DNA from: Nocardioides thalensis
GTDB taxonomy: Bacteria; Actinomycetota; Actinomycetes; Propionibacteriales; Nocardioidaceae
Direction: 5' to 3'
Length of the DNA: 64,000 nucleotides
Assembly: GCF_013410655.1 (NCBI RefSeq)
Contig: NZ_JACCFP010000001.1
Span: forward strand, 2,441,501 to 2,505,500
A model generated the notes under the pieces. That model saw only the letters and a list, made by a program, of their open reading frames with translations, was not told where the DNA came from and did not search any database. Below are positions 38,126-46,377 of the stretch, piece after piece (positions within the stretch are counted from its first letter, which is position 1; every line of letters begins with the position of its first letter). The position numbers were made by a program, and so were the translations under genes.

Positions 38126-39973
38126 ATGGCCACCGAAGTCCCCCTCCCCGCACTGGGCGAGTCCGTCACCGAGGGCACCGTCACCCGCTGGCTGAAGCAG
38201 GTCGGCGACCAGGTTGCCGTCGACGAGCCGCTGCTGGAGGTCTCGACCGACAAGGTCGACACGGAGATCCCCTCGCCGGTCGCGGGCACGCTGCTGGAGA
38301 TCAAGGCCGAGGAGGACGCCACCGTCGAGGTCGGCGCGGTGCTCGCAGTGATCGGCGACGAGGGCGAGGGCGGCGGTGCCCCTGCGCAGGAGTCGGCCCC
38401 GCAGGAGGACGCCCAGCAGGAGGAGCCGGCGCAGGAGCCCGCTCCGCAGGAGAGCACCCAGGAGGAGCAGCCCGCCCCGGCCGAGCAGCCGTCGGCACCG
38501 GAGCAGCCCGCCGAGCAGCCGGCCCAGCCCGCCGCGCAGGGCGGTGGCGGATCCGGATCCGGCACGCCGGTGACCCTGCCGGCGCTCGGTGAGTCGGTCA
38601 CCGAGGGCACGGTCACCCGCTGGCTCAAGCAGGTCGGCGACGAGGTCGCCGTCGACGAGCCGCTGCTGGAGGTCTCGACCGACAAGGTCGACACCGAGAT
38701 CCCCTCGCCGGTCGCCGGCACGCTGCTGGAGATCAAGGCCGAGGAGGACGAGACGGTCGAGGTCGGTGCCGAGCTCGCCATCATCGGCAGCGGCGCGCCG
38801 GCCCAGCAGTCCGCGCCCGCCGAGCCCGAGCCGGAGCCGCAGCCCGAGCCCGCGCAGCAGGAGCAGGCGCCCGCGCAGCCCGAGCCCGAGCCCGAGCCGC
38901 AGCCAGAGCCCGCTCAGCAGGAGCAGGCGCCCGCGCAGCCGGAGCCCCAGCAGGAGGCCCCGCAGCAGCAGGCGGCTCCGCAGCAGCAGGCCGCGCCGCA
39001 GCAGCAGGCCGCCCCGGCCGAGTCCTCCGCGAGCGAGGGCGCCGGCTACGTCACGCCGCTGGTGCGCAAGCTCGCCGGGCAGCACGGCGTCGACCTCGCC
39101 TCGGTGAAGGGCTCCGGCGTCGGCGGTCGGATCCGCAAGCAGGACGTGCTCGATGCTGCCGCCGCGCAGAAGGCGGCGGCACCCGCGGCGCAGTCCTCCG
39201 CCCCGGCGGCTCAGTCCTCGGCTCCCGCCGCGGCCGCTCCGGCGCCGGCGACGCCGTCGCCGCTGCGCGGCACGACCGAGAAGGTCAGCCGCCTCCGCAA
39301 GGTGATCTCCGAGCGGATGACGCAGTCGCTCCAGGTGTCGGCGCAGCTGACGCAGGTAGTCGAGGTCGACGTCACCAACGTCGCCCGGCTGCGCGAGGCC
39401 TCCAAGGCCGACTTCCTGGCACGCGAGGGCGTGAAGCTGAGCTACCTGCCGTTCTTCGCCAAGGCGGCGATCGACGCGCTCAAGGTGCACCCGAAGCTCA
39501 ACGCGCACCTCGACGCCGAGGCCGGCGAGATCACCTACTACGACCGCGAGAACGTCGCGTTCGCGGTGGACACCGAGCGCGGCCTGCTGACCCCGGTCGT
39601 CAAGGAGGCGGGCGACCTGTCCGTCGCCGGCCTGGCGAAGAAGATCGCCGACGTCGCGGAGCGCACCCGCACCAACAAGATCACGCCCGACGAGCTGTCC
39701 GGCGGCACGTTCACGATCACCAACCTCGGCAGCGTGGGCGCCCTCTGGGACACGCCGATCATCAACCAGCCGCAGGTCGCCATCCTCGGCCCGGGCGCGG
39801 TCGTGAAGCGCCCGGTCGTCATCGACGACCCCGACCTCGGCGAGACCATCGCGATCCGCCACATGGTCTACCTCGCGCTGACCTACGACCACCGCCTGGT
39901 CGACGGCGCCGACGCCGGCCGGTTCCTCCAGGAGGTCAAGAAGCGCCTCGAGGCCGGCGCCTTCGAGGTCTGA
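38126..39973 (+). CDS. sucB: Dihydrolipoamide acyltransferase (E2) of 2-oxoacid dehydrogenase
   Basis: The 615-residue core acyltransferase of the 2-oxoglutarate and/or pyruvate dehydrogenase complex. It has two almost identical lipoyl domains (about 4-75 and 150-222), each with the lipoylated lysine in [12 protein letters not shown], joined by Glu/Gln/Pro/Ala-rich swinging linkers. An E1/E3-binding domain (about 308-345, [17 protein letters not shown]) and the catalytic domain with [11 protein letters not shown] near the end follow. AAGAGG 5 nt before the ATG is the ribosome binding site. In M. tuberculosis the orthologue DlaT also has two lipoyl domains and serves pyruvate dehydrogenase, so the substrate is not settled by sequence. 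lipB and lipA further on would supply its lipoate. Confidence 0.94.
   Translation: MATEVPLPALGESVTEGTVTRWLKQVGDQVAVDEPLLEVSTDKVDTEIPSPVAGTLLEIKAEEDATVEVGAVLAVIGDEGEGGGAPAQESAPQEDAQQEEPAQEPAPQESTQEEQPAPAEQPSAPEQPAEQPAQPAAQGGGGSGSGTPVTLPALGESVTEGTVTRWLKQVGDEVAVDEPLLEVSTDKVDTEIPSPVAGTLLEIKAEEDETVEVGAELAIIGSGAPAQQSAPAEPEPEPQPEPAQQEQAPAQPEPEPEPQPEPAQQEQAPAQPEPQQEAPQQQAAPQQQAAPQQQAAPAESSASEGAGYVTPLVRKLAGQHGVDLASVKGSGVGGRIRKQDVLDAAAAQKAAAPAAQSSAPAAQSSAPAAAAPAPATPSPLRGTTEKVSRLRKVISERMTQSLQVSAQLTQVVEVDVTNVARLREASKADFLAREGVKLSYLPFFAKAAIDALKVHPKLNAHLDAEAGEITYYDRENVAFAVDTERGLLTPVVKEAGDLSVAGLAKKIADVAERTRTNKITPDELSGGTFTITNLGSVGALWDTPIINQPQVAILGPGAVVKRPVVIDDPDLGETIAIRHMVYLALTYDHRLVDGADAGRFLQEVKKRLEAGAFEV
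38567..38788 (+). repeat. Second copy of the lipoyl-domain coding repeat in sucB
   Basis: This stretch repeats 38132-38350 with very few amino-acid differences over about 70 residues (for example VGDQ/VGDE and EDAT/EDET). Most base changes are silent, pointing to an internal duplication kept uniform by selection or gene conversion. Confidence 0.8.
38821..38940 (+). repeat. Two tandem 60-nt repeats in the sucB linker
   Basis: 38821-38880 and 38881-38940 are near-identical 60-nt units coding for a Glu/Pro/Gln/Ala-rich segment ([20 protein letters not shown]). The period is a whole number of codons, so copy changes would keep the frame. Confidence 0.85.
38963..39016 (+). repeat. Three tandem 18-nt repeats in the sucB linker
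   Basis: Three units each encode QQQAAP, differing at third codon positions only. They lie between the second lipoyl domain and the subunit-binding domain. Confidence 0.85.
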
Positions 39974-39981
39974 TCGACGTC

Positions 39982-40031
39982 GTACGCCGAACGGCGGGCT
40001 TCCCGGGAGGGAGGCCCGCCGTTCGGCGTAC
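39982..40031. terminator. Long hairpin terminator between convergent sucB and nrdB
   Basis: GTACGCCGAACGGCGGGC (39982-39999) pairs perfectly over 18 bp with 40014-40031, with a 14-nt loop. It lacks a U tract, as is common for actinobacterial terminators, and fills the gap between the two stop codons. Confidence 0.75.
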
Positions 40032-40040
40032 TGAGGAGAG

Positions 40041-41057
40041 CTAGAAGTCCTCGTCGAACCCGACCGAGCCGCTGACGCCGACCTGGTAGGCCGACACCCG
40101 GCGCTCGAAGAAGTTCGACAGCTCCTGCACGTCCTGGAGCTCCATGAACGCCAGCGGGTTGGCCGAGCCGTAGATCGGCTCGAGCCCGAGCCGCTGCATC
40201 CGCCGGTCGGCGACGTGCTCGAGGTAGGCGCGCATGTCCGCGGTCGACAAGCCGGCGACGCCCTGGCCGAGCAGGTCCTCGGCGAACTGGGCCTCGGCGT
40301 CGACGCCCTCGATCATCATCTGCCGGACCTGGGCGGCGAGCTCGTCGTCGAACAGGTCCGGCTCCTCCTCCCGCACCGTGTCCACGACGTCGAACGCGAA
40401 CGCCATGTGCATCGACTCGTCGCGGAACACCCAGTTGGTGCCCGAGGCCAGCCCGTTGAGGAGGCCGCGCGAGCGGAGGAAGTAGACGTAGGCGAAGGCG
40501 CCGTAGAAGAACAGGCCCTCGATCACCGCCGCGAAGCAGATCAGGTTGAGCAGGAACGCCCGCCGGTGCTCGCGCGTCTCCAGCCGGTCGAGCTCGAAGA
40601 CCGAGTCGATCCACCTGAAGCAGAAGTCGGCCTTGTGCTTGATCGACGGGATGTTGTCGACGGCCGCGAACGCCTGGTGGCGCTCCTCCTCGTCGGGCAC
40701 GTAGGTGTCGAGGAGCGTCAGGTAGAACTGCACGTGGACGGCCTCCTCGAACAGCTGCCGCGAGAGGTACAGCCGGCCCTCGGGGCTGTTGACGTGCTGG
40801 TAGAGGTTGAGCACCAGGTTGTTGGCCACGATCGTGTCGCCGGTCGCGAAGAACGCGACGAGCCGTGACACCAGGTGTCGCTCGGCATCGGTCAGCCGCG
40901 CGAGGTCCGTCAGGTCGGAGTGGAGGTCCACCTCCTCGACCGTCCAGGTGTTCTTGATGGCGTCGCGGTAGCGGTCGTAGAAGTGCGGGTAGCGCATCGG
41001 GCGCAGGGTCAGGTTCATGCCGGGGTCGAGCAGCATCCGGTCGCTGGTGGTGTTCAT
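40041..41057 (-). CDS. nrdB: Class Ia ribonucleotide reductase, beta (radical) subunit
   Basis: The 338-residue di-iron subunit that holds the tyrosyl radical for the aerobic, B12-independent reductase. Iron-ligand motifs are FEEAVHVQFY (about 122-131) and RDESMHMAF (about 218-226). The acidic tail (GFDEDF) is the usual alpha-subunit binding tail. The start codon overlaps the nrdA stop as ATGA, so the subunits are made together under the riboswitch upstream of nrdA. Confidence 0.95.
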   Translation of the reverse strand: MNTTSDRMLLDPGMNLTLRPMRYPHFYDRYRDAIKNTWTVEEVDLHSDLTDLARLTDAERHLVSRLVAFFATGDTIVANNLVLNLYQHVNSPEGRLYLSRQLFEEAVHVQFYLTLLDTYVPDEEERHQAFAAVDNIPSIKHKADFCFRWIDSVFELDRLETREHRRAFLLNLICFAAVIEGLFFYGAFAYVYFLRSRGLLNGLASGTNWVFRDESMHMAFAFDVVDTVREEEPDLFDDELAAQVRQMMIEGVDAEAQFAEDLLGQGVAGLSTADMRAYLEHVADRRMQRLGLEPIYGSANPLAFMELQDVQELSNFFERRVSAYQVGVSGSVGFDEDF

Positions 41058-43462
41058 TCGCAGGCCTCGCAGGTCTCGGGGTTCTCGAGCGAGCACGCGA
41101 CGGCGTCGCTCACGGGCAGGGTGGTGCTGAGGGTGGTGGGCTGGGCGACGGAGACGGTCGCCTGCTGGATCCGGGTCGCCGGCCGCGACCGCAGGTAGTA
41201 GGTCGTCTTGAGCCCGACCTTCCAGGCGTGCAGGTACATCGACGAGAGCTTCCCGATCGACGGCCCGGCCACGAACAGGTTGAGCGACTGGCTCTGGTCG
41301 ATGTACGGCGCCCGCGCGGCCGCGAGGTCGATGAGCGCCCGCTGGGGCAGCTCCCACGCCGTGCGGAAGACGCGCCGTACGTCCTCGGGCAGGGCGGCGA
41401 TGCCCTGCACCGAGCCCTCGGCGCGCTTGATCTCCTCGCGCACCTCCGGCGTCCAGAGACCGCGCGCCTTGAGCTCGCGGACCAGCGCGCCGTTGACCTG
41501 GAGGAACTCCCCCGACAGCGTCTCGCGCTTGAACAGGTTGGAGACCTGCGGCTCGATGCACTCGTAGCAGCCGGCGATCGAGGCGATCGTCGCGGTCGGC
41601 GCGATCGCGATGAGCAGCGAGTTGCGCAGCCCGTGCTCGGCGACCCGCTCGCGCAGGGCCGCCCAGCGCTCGGCCTGGGTGGGCGTGACACCCCACAGGT
41701 CGGGCTGCAGCTGCCCGGCGGCGGCGCGCGTCCCGTCGTACGCCGGGTGCGGGCCGTGCTCCTCGGCGAGGGCGCACGACACCTCGAGCGCCGTCAGGTA
41801 GATCTCCTCGGCGATGCGCGTGGAGAGCTCCCGCGCCTCCTCGCTGTCGAACGCCAGCCCGAGCGCGAAGAAGACGTCCTGGAGGCCCATCACGCCGAGT
41901 CCGACCGGACGCCACCGCGGGTTGGACGCGGCGGCCTCGGCACTCGGGTAGAAGTTCACGTCGACGACCCGGTCGAGCAGCGGCAGCGCCGTCCGCACCG
42001 TCTCCCGCAGCTTGTCCCAGTCGATGCCGTCCGCCGTCAGGTGCCGGGCGAGGTTCACCGACCCGAGGTTGCAGACCGCGGTCTCGGTGTCGGAGGAGAC
42101 CTCGATGATCTCGGTGCACAGGTTCGACAGGTGCACGACCGGCCGGCCGGTCCCCGCCTCGTCGCCGGTCTGGTTGCAGGTGCGGTTGCTCGCGTCCTTG
42201 AACGTCATCCACCCGTTGCCGGTCTGGGCGAGGGTCCGCATCATCCGGCCGTACAGGTCGCGCGCCCGCACGGTCCGCACGACGCGGCCGTCCGCCTCCG
42301 CCCGGCGGTAGGCCTCGTCGAACGCCTCGCCCCACAGGTCCGGCAGCTCGGGCGCCTGGTCGGGGTCGATCAGCGACCACTCCTCGTCGGCCTCGACCCG
42401 CCGCATGAACTCGTCGGGGATCCAGTGCGCCAGGTTGAGGTTGTGGGTACGGCGCGCGTCCTCCCCCGTGTTGTCGCGCAGCTCGAGGAACTCCTCGACG
42501 TCGGGGTGCCACGGCTCCAGGTAGACGCAGGCCGCGCCCTTGCGTCGACCGCCCTGGTTGACCGCGGCCACCGACGCGTCGAGCGTGCGGAGGAACGGCA
42601 CGATCCCGTTGGACTGGCCGTTGGTCCCGCGGATCAGCGCGCCGCGCGAGCGCACCCGCGAGAAGGACAGGCCGATGCCGCCGGCGAACTTCGACAGCTT
42701 CGCGACCTGCGCGTAGCGGGAGTAGATCGAGTCGAGGTCGTCGCGCGGGCTGTCCACCAGGTAGCACGACGACATCTGCGTGTGGCGCGTGCCGGAATTG
42801 AACAGCGTCGGGCTCGACGGCAGGTAGGCGAGCGACGCCATCAGCCGGTAGAACCCGATCGCCTCCCCCGGCGTACGGGCGAGGCCGCAGGCGACGCGGA
42901 GCAGGAAGTACTGCGGCGTCTCGACGACCTGCCGGCTCGTGGGGTGCCGCAGCAGGTAGCGGTCGTAGACGGTGCGCAGCCCGAAGTACTCGAACCGGCG
43001 GTCGGCGCCGTCGGCGAGCTCGGCGTCGACGGCGAAGTCGAGCTTGCGGGCGTTGTCCTTGACGAACCGGGCGGTGTCGTCGCCGATGAGGCCCTCCGCG
43101 TGCCCGAGCGCGATCGCCTGGCTGAACGACGCGATGCCCTGGTTGCGCACCTCCTTGTCGATGTAGCCGGCGAGCAGCCGCGCGGCGAGCCGGGAGTACT
43201 CCGGCTCCTCGCCGATCATCTCGGCGGCGGTCTGGATCGACAGCCGGTCGAGCTCGGCGGTGGTCGCGCCGTCGTACAGCCCGCTGATCGTCCGGGTCGC
43301 GACCCGCATGGGGTCGACGTCGGGCAGGTCGGCCGCGACCCGGTCGACGGCACGCACGATCTTCGTGACGTCGACGTGCTCGGTGTCGCCGTTGCGCTTG
43401 CGCACCGTCATCGTGGTGCGGGTGCTGCCGGTGGCAGAGCCCGGCGAAAGGGTGACCGTCAT
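41054..43462 (-). CDS. nrdA: Class Ia ribonucleotide reductase, alpha (catalytic) subunit
   Basis: Reduces ribonucleoside diphosphates to deoxyribonucleotides. The 802-residue protein has an ATP-cone at its N terminus (TVRKRNGDTEHVDVTKIVRA, about 18-100), the active-site NLCTE with the thiyl-radical cysteine, the partner cysteine in SSCYLVDS, and the C-terminal shuttle pair ETCEACE. The ATG at 43462 follows GAGGAGAG. The ATP-cone indicates allosteric control of overall activity. It is the first gene behind a cobalamin riboswitch, as known for nrdAB of Streptomyces, where a B12-dependent class II enzyme makes this one redundant when B12 is available. Confidence 0.95.
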   Translation of the reverse strand: MTVTLSPGSATGSTRTTMTVRKRNGDTEHVDVTKIVRAVDRVAADLPDVDPMRVATRTISGLYDGATTAELDRLSIQTAAEMIGEEPEYSRLAARLLAGYIDKEVRNQGIASFSQAIALGHAEGLIGDDTARFVKDNARKLDFAVDAELADGADRRFEYFGLRTVYDRYLLRHPTSRQVVETPQYFLLRVACGLARTPGEAIGFYRLMASLAYLPSSPTLFNSGTRHTQMSSCYLVDSPRDDLDSIYSRYAQVAKLSKFAGGIGLSFSRVRSRGALIRGTNGQSNGIVPFLRTLDASVAAVNQGGRRKGAACVYLEPWHPDVEEFLELRDNTGEDARRTHNLNLAHWIPDEFMRRVEADEEWSLIDPDQAPELPDLWGEAFDEAYRRAEADGRVVRTVRARDLYGRMMRTLAQTGNGWMTFKDASNRTCNQTGDEAGTGRPVVHLSNLCTEIIEVSSDTETAVCNLGSVNLARHLTADGIDWDKLRETVRTALPLLDRVVDVNFYPSAEAAASNPRWRPVGLGVMGLQDVFFALGLAFDSEEARELSTRIAEEIYLTALEVSCALAEEHGPHPAYDGTRAAAGQLQPDLWGVTPTQAERWAALRERVAEHGLRNSLLIAIAPTATIASIAGCYECIEPQVSNLFKRETLSGEFLQVNGALVRELKARGLWTPEVREEIKRAEGSVQGIAALPEDVRRVFRTAWELPQRALIDLAAARAPYIDQSQSLNLFVAGPSIGKLSSMYLHAWKVGLKTTYYLRSRPATRIQQATVSVAQPTTLSTTLPVSDAVACSLENPETCEACE

Positions 43463-43582
43463 TTCTCTCTCCTCGCGAGATCGGTCCTGGAAGGTCCGGG
43501 GACGCGAGGAGGGACGGTCGTACGACGCCGCAGGCGCGGTCGCCGTACCAGCCGTCGGCCTTCCCGCGAGGCCTCGGACCGC

Positions 43583-43599
43583 CACGCCCGGCGGGCGTG
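43583..43599 (-). promoter_or_regulatory. Hairpin in the riboswitch expression platform
   Basis: CACGCCC and GGGCGTG form a 7-bp stem with a 3-nt loop directly after the aptamer. The remaining leader, 43463-43582, has GC-rich stems and ends with TCTCGCGAGGAGAGA, in which TCTC could pair with the GAGA of the ribosome binding site; whether control is by termination or by hiding that site cannot be decided by eye. Confidence 0.4.
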
Positions 43600-43603
43600 A
43601 CGC

Positions 43604-43772
43604 GCTGGCAGGTCTTCGGACTCGCGGGCACGCCTGCATGCAGACACCTACCGGCCGTCGCTTCCCAGGTCCTCGGACCCAGTGCCGTTGACGGCTTCCG
43701 TTCCCACTCACCGCTGCGGGGCAGTCCCGGACTCTCACCGGGTTCCCTCTTGCGACGACCGCCCGCCCTGCC
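43604..43772 (-). ncRNA. Cobalamin riboswitch upstream of nrdAB
   Basis: On the minus strand the leader shows the conserved cobalamin aptamer blocks in order: GCAAGAGGGAACCCGGTGAG, AGTCCGGGACTGCCCCGCAG with CGGTGAG, GGAAGC segments, and the closing B12 box GAGTCCGAAGACCTGCC, whose GACCTGCC can pair with the 5' GGCGGGCGGTC to close P1. The aptamer is about 170 nt. This and its leader (43463-43885) are the only stretch over 300 nt without a protein gene. Binding of adenosylcobalamin is expected to switch off nrdAB. A short AT-rich patch at 43805-43813 may hold the promoter. Confidence 0.92.
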
Positions 43773-43873
43773 GGGATGACGGTCGAACCAGCTGCGTCGA
43801 CCACCATATGTAGAACGACCGCCGACATCGGGGACCAGATCTTGGGTCGGCGTGTCGGCTGGGTCGGCGGTGG

Positions 43874-43879
43874 CAGAGT
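43874..43879 (+). promoter_or_regulatory. Possible leaderless -10 box of the epimerase gene
   Basis: CAGAGT plus a 6-nt spacer precedes the ATG at 43886; it matches the T/CAnnnT-N6-start pattern of this window but is a weaker -10 hexamer. Confidence 0.4.
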
Positions 43880-43885
43880 GGGGCC

Positions 43886-44791
43886 ATGTCGTCGCTGTCG
43901 GTCGTCCTGGCCGGGTCCTCGGGGTTCCTCGGCACGCACCTGCGCACCGAGCTCGAGCGCCGTGGGCACCGGGTCACCGCGCTCGTGCGCCGGCCGGCGC
44001 GGACGGTCTCGGAGTCGTCGTGGGACCCCACCGCGGGTGTCGTCGACCCGACCGTCGTGGCCGGGGCCGACGTCGTCGTCAACCTCGCCGGCTCCCCCAC
44101 CCTCGGCAACCCGCACTCGTCGCGCTGGGCGCGCGAGCTGCGAGAGAGCCGGGTGTCGACCACCGGCCTGCTGGCCGCCACGATCGCGGCGTCCGCGCGG
44201 CCGCCGGCGTTCCTGGCCGGCAACGCGGTCGGGTGGTACGGCGACCACGGCGACGCCGAGCTCACCGAGTCCGCCGACAGCCGCGGCCACTCGTTCATGA
44301 CCGGCGTGTGCCGCGACTGGCAGGCAGCGGCGGCGCCGGCGGTCGACGCCGGCGCCCGGGTGTGCTTCCTGCGGACCGCGCCGGTGCAGGACCGGCGCAG
44401 CGCTCCGCTCAAGCAGCAGGCGCTGCAGTTCAAGGCGGGCCTCGGTGGCCGGATCGGCGCGGGCCGGCAGTGGATGCCGATGATCTCGCTGCGCGACTGG
44501 GTCGGGGCGGTGGCGTTCCTCCTCGAGCACCCGACCGCGACGGGGCCCGTCAACCTGTCGTGCGCCGAGCCGGCGACCAACGCCGAGTTCACCGCCGCGC
44601 TCGCCGACGCCGTGCGCCGCCCGGCTCTCCTGCCCGCGCCTGCCCCGCTCGTGCGGCTCGCTGCCGGACGGGTCGCTCCCGACGTGCTCGGGTCGATGCG
44701 CGTGCGTCCGGCCGCGCTGCTCGGCTGGGGCTACGAGTTCGCCGACCCGACGGTCGCCGACGTGGTCGCTTCGGGGCTCGACGCGGCCTGA
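43886..44791 (+). CDS. TIGR01777-type NAD(P)-binding epimerase/oxidoreductase
   Basis: A 301-residue atypical short-chain dehydrogenase with the nucleotide-binding VVLAGSSGFLGTHL at its start, VNLAGSP (about 70) and the family's NAVGWYGDHG and QWMPMISLRDW motifs. The reaction is unknown. The M. tuberculosis homologue Rv2216 lies between dlaT and lipB, and this gene has kept that place, apart from the inserted nrdAB and hypothetical gene. Its TGA stop touches the first base of the 161-bp inverted-repeat element, and its last 61 nt are overlapped by the convergent gene. Confidence 0.88.
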   Translation: MSSLSVVLAGSSGFLGTHLRTELERRGHRVTALVRRPARTVSESSWDPTAGVVDPTVVAGADVVVNLAGSPTLGNPHSSRWARELRESRVSTTGLLAATIAASARPPAFLAGNAVGWYGDHGDAELTESADSRGHSFMTGVCRDWQAAAAPAVDAGARVCFLRTAPVQDRRSAPLKQQALQFKAGLGGRIGAGRQWMPMISLRDWVGAVAFLLEHPTATGPVNLSCAEPATNAEFTAALADAVRRPALLPAPAPLVRLAAGRVAPDVLGSMRVRPAALLGWGYEFADPTVADVVASGLDAA

Positions 44792-45495
44792 GCCTGGATC
44801 CACCGATTCGCCGCGTAGCGAGCGGCCCCAGACGGGTGCGATGGCAAGGCGACCGTCGCGAAGGCATGCTGGGTGCACGTCGAGCGGCGGCAACGCAGCC
44901 AGCGCGCCCGGATGGGGTCGCGCAGTGGCGGGGAATCGGTGGATCCAGGCTGTGCCTGGACCGCGGCGAGCAGCCAACGGCCCGCCGTACGGCGGAACTC
45001 CAGCCTCCGCACGCTCACCCCGTCACGCGGCAGCGGCCACCGTCGGCCCCGGCCGACCGCGACCGGGCCGGCGAGCCGGTCGGTCACCTCGAGCACGATC
45101 CGGCGATCGGTGCGGACCCGCAGGTCGACCGACAGCACCTGCATCGCCATCCCCCGCACCCGCAGCCCACGGCGGACCCAGCGCTCGAGCATGGCGACGT
45201 CGTGCGCACCGGCCGCCGAGCCGGGCACGTAGAGCGCGCCCAGCCGGGCAGGGTCGCCGTCACGCCACGCAGCGGCGCGCCGACGGTCCCAGTCGCGGAG
45301 CACCGTGAGCGACGCGAGGGCGGCCGACGGGGTCACGTCGCGCGGCACCCGCAGCGGCGTCGTCCCGCTGCTCGCCCCGCCGTGCCCGGGATCGCGCGTG
45401 GTGCCGCCGGTCAGCGCCACCGCGAGCAGCGCGGCCACCGCCACCAGCACCACGGCAGTGACGGCGACGGTCCGCCGGGAGGCCCGATCCTCCAT
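44731..45495 (-). CDS. Membrane-anchored hypothetical protein with a repeat-derived C terminus
   Basis: Reads as 254 residues: a basic start, one membrane helix (about 10-30, [21 protein letters not shown]), and an extracytoplasmic domain (about 50-180) with a [20 protein letters not shown] helix as in small NTF2-like or lipoprotein-type domains. The recognisable domain ends near [13 protein letters not shown]. Residues from about 182 on come from the inverted-repeat element (44951 to 44791) and then from the antisense of the epimerase end. The native stop was therefore probably lost when the element arrived. GAGGCT plus 6 nt precedes the ATG. Function unknown. Confidence 0.7.
   Translation of the reverse strand: MEDRASRRTVAVTAVVLVAVAALLAVALTGGTTRDPGHGGASSGTTPLRVPRDVTPSAALASLTVLRDWDRRRAAAWRDGDPARLGALYVPGSAAGAHDVAMLERWVRRGLRVRGMAMQVLSVDLRVRTDRRIVLEVTDRLAGPVAVGRGRRWPLPRDGVSVRRLEFRRTAGRWLLAAVQAQPGSTDSPPLRDPIRARWLRCRRSTCTQHAFATVALPSHPSGAARYAANRWIQAQAASSPEATTSATVGSANS
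44791..44951. repeat. 161-bp inverted-repeat element (MITE- or REP-like)
   Basis: Perfect 19-nt terminal inverted repeats, AGCCTGGATCCACCGATTC at 44791-44809 and its complement at 44933-44951, enclose an interior that is itself an imperfect palindrome (for example CCCCA-CGGG-TGGC blocks recur in mirror order). It has no reading frame of its own. It sits at the junction of two convergent genes and begins on the last base of the epimerase stop codon. Confidence 0.75.
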
Positions 45496-45552
45496 GCGCC
45501 CAGCCTCGCCCGGATCGACGGCGTCCGCATCCGGTCATCCACAGGCCCGGAG

Positions 45553-45558
45553 TACGCT
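45553..45558 (+). promoter_or_regulatory. Leaderless promoter -10 box of lipB
   Basis: TACGCT, a 7-nt spacer, then the lipB GTG with no ribosome binding site. Confidence 0.6.
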
Positions 45559-45565
45559 TCCGGAC

Positions 45566-46303
45566 GTGAGCGACCTCGTGTTCCGGGAGGTCGGCCTGGG
45601 CGCCGACGCGATCGACTACCTGGTGGCGTGGGACCTCCAGCGCGAGCTGCACGCGGCGGTCCGCGAGGGCACCACCGGCGACACGGTCCTCCTGCTCGAG
45701 CACCCCCCGGTCTTCACCGCCGGCAAGCGCACCGAGCCGCACTTCTACCCCGCCGACCCGGGCGGCGCGGCCGTGGTCGAGACCGACCGCGGCGGCAAGA
45801 TCACCTTCCACGGTCCGGGCCAGCTCGTCGGCTACCCGATCGTGCGGCTGCCCGACCACGTCAAGGTCGTCGACTACGTGCGCCGGGTCGAGGAGGCGCT
45901 GATCGGCGTCTGCGCCGACCTCGGAGTCACCACCGCGCGGGTGCCCGGCCGCAGCGGCGTCTGGCTCCGGGCCGACGACCGCGGCCCCGAGCGCAAGATC
46001 GCAGCGCTCGGCATCCGGGTCCGCGGCGGCGTCACCATGCACGGGTTCTCGCTCAACTGCGACGTCGACCTCGCGTGGTACGACCGGTTCGTCCCGTGCG
46101 GCATCGACGACGCCGGCGTCACGTCGCTGTCGCGCGAGCTCGGCCGCGACGTCACCGTCACCGAGGTGCTGCCGTCGGTCCGCCGCCACCTCGGCGAGCT
46201 CCTCGCCTGGCGGCCGTACGTCGCCACCCCCGACTACGACCCGCGCCCGGACCCGGCGAAGGGGCCGCGGATCGAGGTGCTGTCCCCGACGGGACGCGCC
46301 TGA
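45566..46303 (+). CDS. lipB: Octanoyl-[acyl carrier protein]-protein octanoyltransferase
   Basis: Moves octanoate from acyl carrier protein to the lipoyl domains of E2 and H proteins, the first step of lipoate synthesis. The 245-residue protein has [29 protein letters not shown], the catalytic lysine in ERKIAALGI (Lys144) and the catalytic cysteine in VPCGI (Cys178). GTG 45566 follows a leaderless -10 box. In mycobacteria lipA follows immediately; here it is about 8.9 kb away. Confidence 0.95.
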   Translation: MSDLVFREVGLGADAIDYLVAWDLQRELHAAVREGTTGDTVLLLEHPPVFTAGKRTEPHFYPADPGGAAVVETDRGGKITFHGPGQLVGYPIVRLPDHVKVVDYVRRVEEALIGVCADLGVTTARVPGRSGVWLRADDRGPERKIAALGIRVRGGVTMHGFSLNCDVDLAWYDRFVPCGIDDAGVTSLSRELGRDVTVTEVLPSVRRHLGELLAWRPYVATPDYDPRPDPAKGPRIEVLSPTGRA

Positions 46304-46327
46304 GCGGCGAGCACCCTCCGGCTGCCT

Positions 46328-46333
46328 TAGAGT
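46328..46333 (+). promoter_or_regulatory. Predicted -10 box of the LPxTG surface protein gene
   Basis: TAGAGT fits TAnnnT and lies 44 nt before the ATG, giving a short leader with GGGAAGGTGG as ribosome binding site. This gene is thus leadered, unlike the flanking lipB and lipA. Confidence 0.4.
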
Positions 46334-46377
46334 AACGACCACCGCGCAGGGGGTGCGGTGACTCGGGAAGGTGGCCG

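Noticed and set aside
38821..39016. A CRISPR-like array suggested by the regular repeats
   Set aside because: The repeats are contiguous, in codon phase and encode the Pro/Glu/Gln linker of sucB; there are no spacers and no cas genes.
43463..43885. A small protein gene in the long gap upstream of nrdA
   Set aside because: The open frames there overlap the cobalamin aptamer, whose conserved blocks explain the sequence as RNA.
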